Shown here piece by piece: positions 1 to 7,932 of a stretch of 64,000 nucleotides of DNA (the stretch's first letter is position 1; every line of letters begins with the position of its first letter). A program made the position numbers and the translations under genes. The DNA comes from Microbacterium sp. XT11 (GTDB lineage: Bacteria > Actinomycetota > Actinomycetes > Actinomycetales > Microbacteriaceae): contig NZ_CP013859.1 of NCBI RefSeq assembly GCF_001513675.1, forward strand, positions 1,861,081 to 1,925,080. The letters run 5' to 3'. The notes beneath the pieces are model-generated. The model was not told the DNA's origin. It saw only the letters and a list, made by a program, of their open reading frames with translations, and did no database searches.

Positions 1-30
1 TGGCGTCGGCTGCGGCCCTGGGCGGCGGCG

Positions 31-127
31 GTGTGGACGCGGCGGCGGTGTGGACGCGGCGGCGGCGGTGTAGACGCGGCGGCGGCGGTGTGGACGCGGC
101 GGCGACGGTGTAGACGCGGCGGCGACG
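31..127. repeat. 20-bp GC-rich tandem repeat (about five units)
   Basis: Five head-to-tail units beginning GTGTGGACGCGG or GTGTAGACGCGG start at positions 31, 48, 68, 88 and 108. The first is 17 bp and the others are 20 bp. Units alternate between TGG and TAG near the start, and the last two carry GACG where the earlier ones carry GGCG. A degenerate sixth unit begins at 128. The array lies 80 bp upstream of the DUF4232 gene and is open in one frame, which artificially extends that reading frame upstream. Confidence 0.85.
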
Positions 128-207
128 GTGTAGGTGGGGGTGTCGACGGCCGGGACGGGGTAGGGTCGGGGTGTCCGCCGCGGCGTGCGGACGAACGGGG
201 GGATGCG

Positions 208-1491
208 ATGGTGCGCGGTGTGCTCGGCGGGGTGGTGCTCGCGATCCTCTGGGTCGGCGGCTCGTGGCTGTCGTACCTGCTCGCCGGCGCAGGCGGAAGC
301 CTCAGCACCCTCGCGCTGCTCGTCCCGTCTCCCGGCGCACGCGGTGTCTTCGGCAGTCCGCTCGCCTGGGCCCTCCTCGTGCAGGCGCTCATGGTCGTCG
401 TGCTGATCGTCGGCTTCACCGTGCTGGCACCGCGGCTCTCACCGGGGGACCCATCGGACGTGCCGCCCGGGGCTCCCGCCCGTGGAACGGTTCCTCCGAC
501 CCCCGCGATGGCACCGACCGCGGGTGCAGCCTTCGCGGGAGGCTGGCTCGCAGCGATCCTCGTCGCCTTCGCCATCGGTGCCGCGCAGGACGTCGGCAGC
601 TTCCTCGTCTGGCTCGGACCGTTCGGCGTGCACGGCGCCCTCCGCACGATGGGAGCGGCTTCCATGACGGCCTGGTGGGCCGTGCTCGTGGGATGGATCC
701 CCGCCCTCGTCTGGGCGCGCTCACGCCGTCGCGTCGCCGTGCCGGCCGCCGTGGCTCCGGCACCGGCCGCGGCATCCGTCCCCGACTCGGTGTCCGCACC
801 CGGCCCAGGGCGCGCATCCGTGTCGAAGCCTCTCGCTTCTCACGCTTCCGGTGTGCGGTGGGCCGTGACCTCGGCGATCGCCGCCATGGCGCTGATCCTC
901 GTCCCGGTGGCGACCGCAGCCGGGGACGCCGCGACGCAGCAGCAACTCCGCGAAGACCAGGCCGTGTCCGAGGCGCAGGCCGATCCCGACGGCGCGGCGG
1001 CGCCGGATCCTGACGCTCCGGGGGAACCGGTGCCGACGGCCGCGCCAGACGGTACACCCTCGCCGGACGGCTTCTGCACCGCGGAGGACACGACGATCAT
1101 GGCTCCGGCGCCCGACGCTGCGACGGGGCACCGCGGGCAGTACCTGCAGGTCGTGAACGTGTCGGAGGAGCCGTGCACGTTCGACGGCTACCCCGACGTG
1201 GCGTACGGCGACCAGAACGGCCATCTGCTCGACGTGACCGTGGAGCACGGCCGCTCGTTCATGGCCGAGGACCCGGGCGCCGCGGCGTTCACGCTGCAGC
1301 CCGGTGACTCGGCGACCGCCGCGATCGGCTGGGATGCGAACTCCGTGCACGGGCAGCTCGCCGCGCGCAGTCTGTGGCTCGCCGTCCGTCCAGGTGAGCA
1401 GCGGCTCAGCTGGGAGGTGTCTCTCGACATCGTGCCCGGCGCGACCGTGCACGTGACGGCCTGGCACCTCGCGCCGTCTCCGGCGGGCTGA
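208..1491 (+). CDS. DUF4232 domain membrane protein
   Basis: This 427-residue protein has about five hydrophobic segments in its first 260 residues, a Pro/Ala/Asp-rich linker, and a C-terminal domain of about 135 residues matching DUF4232. That domain has a conserved Cys near its start (FCTAED), a second Cys in the EEPCTFDGYP motif, and beta-sandwich spacing. It probably displays the DUF4232 domain outside the membrane. I chose the ATG at 208 because a G-rich Shine-Dalgarno stretch precedes it and the following residues form a natural first membrane helix. The frame is open further upstream only through the GC-rich tandem repeat, which would add an implausible Arg/Gly tail. The biochemical role of DUF4232 is unknown to me. 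Confidence 0.75.
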   Translation: MVRGVLGGVVLAILWVGGSWLSYLLAGAGGSLSTLALLVPSPGARGVFGSPLAWALLVQALMVVVLIVGFTVLAPRLSPGDPSDVPPGAPARGTVPPTPAMAPTAGAAFAGGWLAAILVAFAIGAAQDVGSFLVWLGPFGVHGALRTMGAASMTAWWAVLVGWIPALVWARSRRRVAVPAAVAPAPAAASVPDSVSAPGPGRASVSKPLASHASGVRWAVTSAIAAMALILVPVATAAGDAATQQQLREDQAVSEAQADPDGAAAPDPDAPGEPVPTAAPDGTPSPDGFCTAEDTTIMAPAPDAATGHRGQYLQVVNVSEEPCTFDGYPDVAYGDQNGHLLDVTVEHGRSFMAEDPGAAAFTLQPGDSATAAIGWDANSVHGQLAARSLWLAVRPGEQRLSWEVSLDIVPGATVHVTAWHLAPSPAG

Positions 1492-1506
1492 ACCTCCGCC
1501 GGATCT

Positions 1507-3390
1507 TCAGGCGAGCAGCTGGTGTCGCGCGAGATCGCGGTAGAGCGGCACCTGCTCCACGAGCTCGGCGTGCGTGCCCTGGCCGACCACGACGCCGTCC
1601 TGCAGCACCACGATGAGGTCGCTGTCGACGACGGTCGAGAGGCGGTGGGCGATCACGACGAGCGTCCTGTCGGCGGAGACCGCGTCGATGGCCTCCCGCA
1701 TCCGCTGCTCGTTGACGCCGTCGAGCGATGACGTCGATTCGTCGAGCAGGAGGATCGGCGCCTCGGTGAGCAGGGCGCGCGCGATGGCGAGGCGCTGGCG
1801 CTCGCCGCCGGACAGCATCACGCCGTCCTCGCCCACGGGGGCCGCGAGGCCGAGAGGATTGCGCTCCAGCACGTCGCCGAGATTGACGGCGCGCAGCACC
1901 CGCTCGCATTCGGCGTCGGAGGCCGCCGGGGCGGCGAGACGCAGGTTGTCCGCGAGCGTGCCGGCCAGCGTCGGCGCGTCCTGCTCGACGTAGCCGAACT
2001 GCGCGCGCAGCTCGTCGCGCGGGTACGTGCGGACGTCGTGTCCGTGGAGCCGGATCGAGCCGCCGGTCGGATCGTAGAAGCGCTCGATGAGCGACAGGAT
2101 GGTGCTCTTGCCCGCGCCGCTCGGTCCGACGAGCGCCACTCTGGCTCCACGCGGCACGGCGAAGGAGACGCCGCGCAGGACCTCGGTCATGGGATGCTCG
2201 GACTCGCGATCGGCGGCGTCGAGGTGGGCGTCGGCCAGCAGGGTGCGTGCTTCCCGCGCCGCCTTCTCCCTGGCAGCCACCACGTTCTCCGGGTAACGGA
2301 AGCGCACGTCGCGGAACTCGATGGCCGGCGCGTCCGGATCGCCGCCGTCGCGGGGGAGCTCGGCGACGACCGCGGCGTCGCCCTCGGCCTCGGTGGGGAG
2401 GTCCAGCAGCTCCTGGATGCGTCCGAGTGCGCCGAGCGCCTGGTTCACCGATGTGATGGCGCCGAAGGTGGAGGCGAGCGGCATGACCATCATGAAGAGG
2501 AACATGATGAACGTCACCAGCGAGGCGATGGTGATGGCTCCGGCGGCGACGCGGAAGCCTCCGACGCCGAGCACGACGAGCAGGGAGAGCTGCAGGGCGA
2601 CGCCGGCGACGGGCACGACGAGCGACGAGATCTTGGCGATGCGGACCCCGATGCTGTAGGCGTCCGACGCGAGTTCCGTGACGGCGGCCGTCTCGCGCTC
2701 TGTCGCGCCGGACGCCCGCACCGTGCGGATGGAGCCGACCGCCCGCTCGACCCCCGAGGCGAGCTCGCCCACCTTCTCCTGCTGAGCCGTCGAGGCGCTG
2801 CGGATGCGTCCGCTGAGTGCGACCACGAGGACGACGGACGCGCCGATGACGACGACGATCAGCAGGAGCAGCACCGGGTCGATCAGCAGCATCGCGACGA
2901 GGGCGCCGACGAAGAGGATGGCGTTGCCGACGGCGTCGGCGAGGCCCTGGGTGAGCACGGCGTAGAGGAGCGTGGTGTCGGTGCCGACCCTCGACACGAG
3001 GTCGCCCGTGCGGCGTGCGTCGAACTCGCTGATGGGCAGGTGCAGGATGCGGGCGATCAGCTGGCGGCGACTGGAGTACACCACCGCGGTGCCCGTGCGC
3101 TGCAGCAGGTAGTGCTGATAGCCGGAGATGATCGACGAAACGATCACGAATCCCACGAGCAGCCACACGAGGATGCCGAGTCCGCGGTCGGACTGCACGG
3201 CGTCGATCACCTGCCCGACGAGCAGCGGCTGCACGAGCGAGGTGGCAGCTCCGAACACGCTGAGCACCGCGACGACGATGAGCGTGCGCTTGTGTTCGAA
3301 CAGGAAAGGGAGGAGCTGGCGGAAGGTGGCGCGCGGGCCTTCCTGGTGCGCGCCACGACCACGCCGGCGTGCGTTCGCCGTGCTGGACAT
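1507..3390 (-). CDS. ABC exporter, fused membrane and ATPase domains
   Basis: A 627-residue half-transporter of the MsbA/LmrA type. Residues 25 to about 320 carry six membrane helices, and the ATPase domain follows with Walker A GPSGAGKST (422-430), signature LSGGE (526-530), Walker B ILLLDE (546-551) and an H-loop in VIAHRLST. It should work as a homodimer exporting lipids, peptides or drugs; the substrate cannot be read from sequence. The start MSSTANARR was taken because the longer upstream frame lacks family similarity and would overlap the divergent peptidase gene. An insertion of about 35 charged, Ala-rich residues (372-405) interrupts the beginning of the ATPase domain, which is unusual. 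It is transcribed alone, divergent from the S66 peptidase gene. Confidence 0.9.
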   Translation of the reverse strand: MSSTANARRRGRGAHQEGPRATFRQLLPFLFEHKRTLIVVAVLSVFGAATSLVQPLLVGQVIDAVQSDRGLGILVWLLVGFVIVSSIISGYQHYLLQRTGTAVVYSSRRQLIARILHLPISEFDARRTGDLVSRVGTDTTLLYAVLTQGLADAVGNAILFVGALVAMLLIDPVLLLLIVVVIGASVVLVVALSGRIRSASTAQQEKVGELASGVERAVGSIRTVRASGATERETAAVTELASDAYSIGVRIAKISSLVVPVAGVALQLSLLVVLGVGGFRVAAGAITIASLVTFIMFLFMMVMPLASTFGAITSVNQALGALGRIQELLDLPTEAEGDAAVVAELPRDGGDPDAPAIEFRDVRFRYPENVVAAREKAAREARTLLADAHLDAADRESEHPMTEVLRGVSFAVPRGARVALVGPSGAGKSTILSLIERFYDPTGGSIRLHGHDVRTYPRDELRAQFGYVEQDAPTLAGTLADNLRLAAPAASDAECERVLRAVNLGDVLERNPLGLAAPVGEDGVMLSGGERQRLAIARALLTEAPILLLDESTSSLDGVNEQRMREAIDAVSADRTLVVIAHRLSTVVDSDLIVVLQDGVVVGQGTHAELVEQVPLYRDLARHQLLA

Positions 3391-3413
3391 GCGGGACCTC
3401 GTTCTGGAAAGGG

Positions 3414-3432
3414 GTACTTCGACCGTACTTCG
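3414..3432. promoter_or_regulatory. Direct repeat GTACTTCG in exporter promoter region
   Basis: GTACTTCG occurs at 3414-3421 and again at 3425-3432, an 11-bp period that places both copies on the same DNA face. The pair lies 24 bp upstream of the exporter start codon, in the divergent intergenic region, so it could be a regulator site. No bound protein is known. Confidence 0.35.
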
Positions 3433-3514
3433 TGTCGTCGGGGAGTCTGTGGGTGGGCTGTGTGCGCCGCGGGTGTGACACTTCCGGCACACGCCGGCGT
3501 GGAAGACTGAGCGG

Positions 3515-4546
3515 ATGCTGTCGGCACCCAAGCTCGTTCCCGGCGACCGCGTCGCCGTACTATCGCCGGCGTTCGCCGCGCCCGCTGTCGCACCGGCGCT
3601 GCATGAGCAGGCCCTCCGCAGGATCCGCGACCTCACCGGCCTCGAGCCGGTCGAGTACCCCACCACTAGGCAGCTCGGTGCGAGCCCGCAGGCCCGGGCG
3701 GCCGACGTCAACGCGGCCTTCGCCGATCCGAGCATCCGCGCCATCGTCGCCACGATCGGAGGCGACGACCAGCTGACGGTCGTGCCGCACCTCGACGCGG
3801 CGCTCGCGACGGCCGACCCCAAGCCCTTCCTCGGCTACAGCGACAACACCAACATCCTCAACTGGCTGTGGGGGCACGGCATCCGCGGCTACTACGGCGG
3901 CTCGACCGCTGTGCACCTCGGCCCGGGGCCCGCCGTCGACGACGTCCACCTGCGCTCCCTGCGCGCCGCACTGATCGACGGGGGTGCGCTCGAGATCACC
4001 GAGCCGGGGGAGTCTGAAGACGTCGGGCGGCGCTGGGCCGACCCGCGCGCCCTCACCGAGTACGGTGACCGGACCCCGACCGAGCCGTGGACCTGGGCGG
4101 GGCCGGCCACCCGCGTGCGGGGACGCACGTGGGGCGGATGCCTGGAGTCCATCGACGGCCTCGCCTTCCTCGGCAGGCTTCCCGACGCCGAAGAGCTCGA
4201 CGGCGCGATCCTGCTGCTGGAGACGAGTGAGGAGCGGCCGCCGGCGGGCTGGGTGGCCCGTTGGCTGCGGTACCTCGGGGAGCGGGGCATCCTCTCCGCC
4301 GCGGCCGGTGTGCTCGTGGCGCGGCCGCCGGTGAGCGATTTCGAGTTCCATCCCTCACCCGAGCAGGCCGCGATGCTGCGAGCGGCCCAGCGCGACGCCG
4401 TGCTCGACGTGGTCGGCCGCTACAACCCCGACGCGGTCGTCTGCATCGGCGTGCCGTTCGGGCACACCCGTCCGCAGTGGATCCTGCCGTACGGCGGCAC
4501 CATGACGCTCGACGGCGCCGCGCGCACCGTCACCGCCGATTACTGA
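3515..4546 (+). CDS. S66 family peptidase, LD-carboxypeptidase / MccF-like
   Basis: This 343-residue protein matches peptidase family S66, which includes LD-carboxypeptidases that trim tetrapeptide stems in peptidoglycan recycling and MccF-type microcin immunity peptidases. The Ser-Glu-His triad is visible: Ser109 in GYSDNTN, Glu236 in LLLETSEE and His317 in FGHTRP. The active-site loop GGDDQL (82-87) and the internal NTN resemble the MccF branch more than classical LdcA, so the target could be an amide-linked small molecule as well as cell wall. The box AAGACT ends exactly 6 bases before the ATG, suggesting a leaderless transcript. The gene converges on the MFS gene with only 9 bases between them. 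Confidence 0.85.
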   Translation: MLSAPKLVPGDRVAVLSPAFAAPAVAPALHEQALRRIRDLTGLEPVEYPTTRQLGASPQARAADVNAAFADPSIRAIVATIGGDDQLTVVPHLDAALATADPKPFLGYSDNTNILNWLWGHGIRGYYGGSTAVHLGPGPAVDDVHLRSLRAALIDGGALEITEPGESEDVGRRWADPRALTEYGDRTPTEPWTWAGPATRVRGRTWGGCLESIDGLAFLGRLPDAEELDGAILLLETSEERPPAGWVARWLRYLGERGILSAAAGVLVARPPVSDFEFHPSPEQAAMLRAAQRDAVLDVVGRYNPDAVVCIGVPFGHTRPQWILPYGGTMTLDGAARTVTADY

Positions 4547-4555
4547 CCCCGCGCG

Positions 4556-6016
4556 CTACAGCTCCACGGCGGCGGCGAGCCCGAGGTCGTCCTCGTAGGC
4601 ATGGTCCTTCGTCTCCGGCGAGAGCAGCAGCGCGATGAACGTCAGCACGCCCATGACCGAGAGGTACACGCCGACGAGCCACGGCGACCCGTCGCCCCAC
4701 TCCCACAGCTGCACGGCGATGATCGGTGCGACCGCCGCGCCGAGGATCGACGACACGTTGTACGAGATCGCCGAGCCGGAGTAGCGCACGTTGGTCGGGA
4801 ACAGCTCGGGCAGCAGAGCGCCCATCGGCCCGAACGTCGCGCCCATGAGCAGGAAGCCGAACACGAGGAACGCCTGCACGAGCGCGCCGGTGAACTTCGG
4901 GTCGACGGCAGGCAGCAGGAACAGGTTGAAGGTGAAGCCGAAGACGATGATGAGGCCCGTCACCCAGAGGAGGAGCTTGCGGCGCCCGACCTGGTCGGCG
5001 ATGGGGCCGGAGAGCAGCGTGAAGATGCCGAAGAACACCACGCCGATGATCTGCATGAGCACGAAGTCGGTGTAGCCGAAACCGAGCCCAGGATAGAACT
5101 GGGCCGCGAAGGCGGCGGCGTCGAAGTCCTTGCCCGCGGCCTCTGCGGCGGCCTGTGCGGCGGCGGATGCCGTCTCGAGCGATGCCGGCTTGGTGCCGTA
5201 GGCGAGCGTGAAGTTCGTCATGAGGTAGAACAGCACATACGTCGCCAGCATGATGAAGGTGCCGAGGATCAGCTGCTTCCAGTGGTGACGGAACACCGTC
5301 GCGAGCGGGAGCTTGCGGATCGCGCCCTTCTGCGCGGCCTTCGTGAAGGTGTCGGACTCGACAAGCCTGAGTCGCACCCACAGACCGATGATCACCATGA
5401 CGGCCGAGAAGAGGAAGGGCACCCGCCAGCCCCAGGAGAGGAAGGCCTCCGACTTCAGCGCCGGGTCCTCGGCGTGCGGCAGGGCCCAGTTGATGCCGAG
5501 GAACAGGAAGTTCGCGATGATGAAGCCGAGCGGCGCGCCCAGCTGAGGGAAGGTGCCGTACCACGCGCGCTTGCCGCTCGGGGCGTTCTCGGTCGCGACG
5601 AGTGCGGCGCCCGACCACTCGCCGCCGAGCGCGAAGCCCTGCGCCAGCCGCAGGATCAGCAGCAGCAGCGCGGCCCACCAGTTGATCTGCTGGAACGTCG
5701 GCAGCAGACCGATCGCGAACGTGGCGATGCCCATCGTGAGCAGCGATGCGACCAGCGTGGCCTTGCGTCCGTAGCGGTCGCCGAAATGGCCGAAGACGAC
5801 GGCGCCGATCGGGCGGGCCACCATCGCGGCGCCGAACACGCCGAACGACGCGAGGAGCGAGGTCGTGTCGTTCCCCGTGGGGAAGAACAGCACCGGGAAC
5901 ACCAGAACGGCCGCGGTCGCATACGCGTAGAAGTCGTAGAACTCGATGGTCGTTCCGACGAGGCTCGCGGTGATGACGCGCGACCGCGGATTGGCGGGGG
6001 GCGGTGTGGTGCTCAC
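4556..6016 (-). CDS. MFS transporter, metabolite:H+ symporter (MHS/ShiA-like)
   Basis: A 486-residue major facilitator with twelve hydrophobic segments. The first helix contains GTTIEFYDFYAY, typical of the MHS subfamily (ShiA, ProP, KgtP), and the loop after helix 2 has GHFGDRYGRK. These proteins take up small acids, betaines or shikimate with protons; the substrate cannot be assigned. The GTG at 6016 follows a good AGAGGAGCACC ribosome-binding site. The loop after helix 7 holds an Ala-rich insertion (SAAAQAAAEAAGKDFDAAAF) that makes this protein longer than most family members. It lies downstream of the galactoside genes on the same strand but is separated from them by a strong inverted repeat, so it is probably transcribed independently. 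Confidence 0.85.
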   Translation of the reverse strand: MSTTPPPANPRSRVITASLVGTTIEFYDFYAYATAAVLVFPVLFFPTGNDTTSLLASFGVFGAAMVARPIGAVVFGHFGDRYGRKATLVASLLTMGIATFAIGLLPTFQQINWWAALLLLILRLAQGFALGGEWSGAALVATENAPSGKRAWYGTFPQLGAPLGFIIANFLFLGINWALPHAEDPALKSEAFLSWGWRVPFLFSAVMVIIGLWVRLRLVESDTFTKAAQKGAIRKLPLATVFRHHWKQLILGTFIMLATYVLFYLMTNFTLAYGTKPASLETASAAAQAAAEAAGKDFDAAAFAAQFYPGLGFGYTDFVLMQIIGVVFFGIFTLLSGPIADQVGRRKLLLWVTGLIIVFGFTFNLFLLPAVDPKFTGALVQAFLVFGFLLMGATFGPMGALLPELFPTNVRYSGSAISYNVSSILGAAVAPIIAVQLWEWGDGSPWLVGVYLSVMGVLTFIALLLSPETKDHAYEDDLGLAAAVEL

Positions 6017-6075
6017 GGTGCTCCTCTGATCATCGCTCCGGGCGGAGCAGGGGGAGTTTACGCCCTCCCCGGGCT

Positions 6076-6134
6076 TTCGAGTCGCATGATTTGCCCCGTT
6101 TCGCGGCGGGAGCGGGCAAATCATGCGACTCGAA
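6076..6134. terminator. Perfect 21-bp inverted repeat between bgaL-type gene and MFS gene
   Basis: Positions 6076-6096 and 6114-6134 are exact reverse complements (arm TTCGAGTCGCATGATTTGCC plus C) around a 17-base loop. The hairpin follows the beta-galactosidase stop and precedes the MFS start, both on the minus strand. It probably ends the galactoside operon, although no T-run follows, as is common in high-GC Actinobacteria. The AT content of the arms is unusual for this genome. Confidence 0.7.
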
Positions 6135-6146
6135 CGGGATGGACTG

Positions 6147-7871
6147 CTACTCCTCGGTTGCGCCGAGCGACGGTGTGGCGACGAACGCGGCGACGGGCGA
6201 GACCAGGTGCTCCAGCTCCAGCACGACCAGCTCGTTCGCGCCGGCTCGGGTGACCGGCGCCGGCACGTACAGGGTGCGCGTCGGGCCGTTGCGCCAGTAC
6301 CGTCCGAGGAAGAAGCCGTTGACGAACGCGTACCCCTTGCTCCACGCGTCCGTGTCGAGGAAGAGGTCGCCCGGCTCGTCGAGCGCGAACTCCGCCCGCC
6401 ACGCCGCCGGCCCGCTGCCGGTGTCGGGCAGCGTCGCCGCGGCCAGCTCCGCCACGTCGAGCGGCGTCGCACGCCATCCGGTGAGCCGGACGCCGTCGAG
6501 CGACACCGCGCCGATCAGCCCTTTCTCCTCGCCCAGGCGATGGTCGTAGTTCACGCGACCCTGATCCTCCACGAGAATGCTGAGCGTGCTCCCCGCGGGG
6601 ATCGCGAGCGCCCGGTCGTGGCGCGTGCGCGACAGCGTGCCGACGGGCGAGCCGTCGACGCTCACCCACGCCAGGTCGCGCACGTCCTCGACGAGCAGCA
6701 GACCTCCGCGCGAGCCGGGCAGCTCGGTCTCGTAGCGCACGAGAGCGCTCAGGTGCCCGAGCGCATCGAACGAGGGCGGATGCTCCCACGACGCGTCCGC
6801 CGCCGGTGCGGCATCCGTCCAGGTCCCGGTCCGCTCCAGAGGCGCGGTGAACGCCGCCGAGGGTGAGGGCGGAGCGGGAAGCTCCTCCGGCACCGGGGCG
6901 TGCTTGGCGATGACGTCACGGAAGGCGTAGAACTTCGCGGTGGGGTTCCCCGCCTCGTCGAGGGGGGCGTCGTAGTCGTACGAGGTGACGAGGGGCAGGT
7001 AGCGACCCTTGTCGTTCGCGCCGTTGGTGAGCCCGAAGTTCGTGCCGCCGTGGAACATGTAGACGTTCACGGATGCTCCGGCGGCCAGCAGCTCGTCGAG
7101 ATCCGCCGCTGCGGCGTGGACGTCGGTGGTGTGGTGCACGCCGCCCCACCAGTCGAACCAGCCGTCCCAGAACTCCGAGCACATGAGTGGCCCTGTGGGC
7201 TGGTGCCGTCGCAGGGTCGCGAGCCGCTCGGCGCTGCGTGAGCCGAACGATCCCGTCTTGTGCAGCTCGGGGAGACTGCCGTCGGCGAGCATCCGGTCCG
7301 TCGGCTGGTCGACGGTCGTCAGGGGCACGGTGATGCCTGCGTCCCTGGTCACGCGAACGAGGGCGCGCAGATAGTCCTTGTCATCGCCGTAGGCGCCGTA
7401 CTCGTTCTCGATCTGCACGAGCACGACCGGTCCGCCGCGGTCGATCTGCCGGGGGGCGACGATCTCGTAGACGCGCTGGAGGTACGCGCTCACGTCGGCG
7501 AGGTAGCCGGGGTCGGACGAGCGGAGCGCACGTCCGCCGCCGGTGAGCCACACCGGCAGGCCGCCGTTGTGCCACTCGGCGCAGATGTAGGGCCCGGGGC
7601 GGACGATCGCGTCCATGCCCTCGGCCGCGATGAGGTCGAGGAACCGGCCGAGGTCGTTCCACCCGGTGGCGTCCCACTCGCCGCGCCGTGGTTCGTGCGC
7701 GTTCCAGGCGACGTAGGTCTCGATCGTGTTGAGCCCCATCAGACGCGCCTTGCGGATGCGGTCCTGCCACAGGTCGGGGTGCACCCGGAAGTAGTGGATC
7801 GCGCCGGAGAGCACGCGATGAGGGCGTCCGTCGCGGAGGAAGTCGGCGTCGCCGATGGAGAAGCTCGTCAC
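6147..7871 (-). CDS. GH35 beta-galactosidase
   Basis: A 574-residue glycoside hydrolase family 35 enzyme that releases terminal beta-galactose from oligosaccharides by a retaining mechanism. The signature GGPVVLVQIENEYGAYG at about 147-161 contains the predicted acid/base Glu157, and SEFWDGWFD contains the predicted nucleophile Glu233. The start region SGAIHYFRVHPDLW and ETYVAWNAHEPRRGEWD are classic GH35. C-terminal jelly-roll domains follow. No signal peptide is seen, so it acts in the cytoplasm on imported sugar. I used the GTG at 7871, preceded by GAAAG; an upstream GTG at 7922 would start within 10 bases of the binding-protein stop and lacks a ribosome-binding site. It is the last gene of the LacI-controlled importer operon. 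Confidence 0.92.
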   Translation of the reverse strand: MTSFSIGDADFLRDGRPHRVLSGAIHYFRVHPDLWQDRIRKARLMGLNTIETYVAWNAHEPRRGEWDATGWNDLGRFLDLIAAEGMDAIVRPGPYICAEWHNGGLPVWLTGGGRALRSSDPGYLADVSAYLQRVYEIVAPRQIDRGGPVVLVQIENEYGAYGDDKDYLRALVRVTRDAGITVPLTTVDQPTDRMLADGSLPELHKTGSFGSRSAERLATLRRHQPTGPLMCSEFWDGWFDWWGGVHHTTDVHAAAADLDELLAAGASVNVYMFHGGTNFGLTNGANDKGRYLPLVTSYDYDAPLDEAGNPTAKFYAFRDVIAKHAPVPEELPAPPSPSAAFTAPLERTGTWTDAAPAADASWEHPPSFDALGHLSALVRYETELPGSRGGLLLVEDVRDLAWVSVDGSPVGTLSRTRHDRALAIPAGSTLSILVEDQGRVNYDHRLGEEKGLIGAVSLDGVRLTGWRATPLDVAELAAATLPDTGSGPAAWRAEFALDEPGDLFLDTDAWSKGYAFVNGFFLGRYWRNGPTRTLYVPAPVTRAGANELVVLELEHLVSPVAAFVATPSLGATEE

Positions 7872-7932
7872 GATGCTGCTTTCGTTGAGACGGGGTGGGC
7901 GGCGCAGCTCGGCGTCGCCCACCCCGCGGGTG

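Noticed and set aside
31..207. An N-terminal extension of the DUF4232 protein through the minisatellite.
   Set aside because: It would add about 59 Arg/Gly-rich residues encoded by tandem repeats, and a better start with a ribosome-binding sequence exists at 208.
2038..3510. A 490-codon open frame opposite the ABC exporter.
   Set aside because: The translation is a Gly/Asp/Glu/His-rich shadow, while the opposite strand has all ABC motifs.
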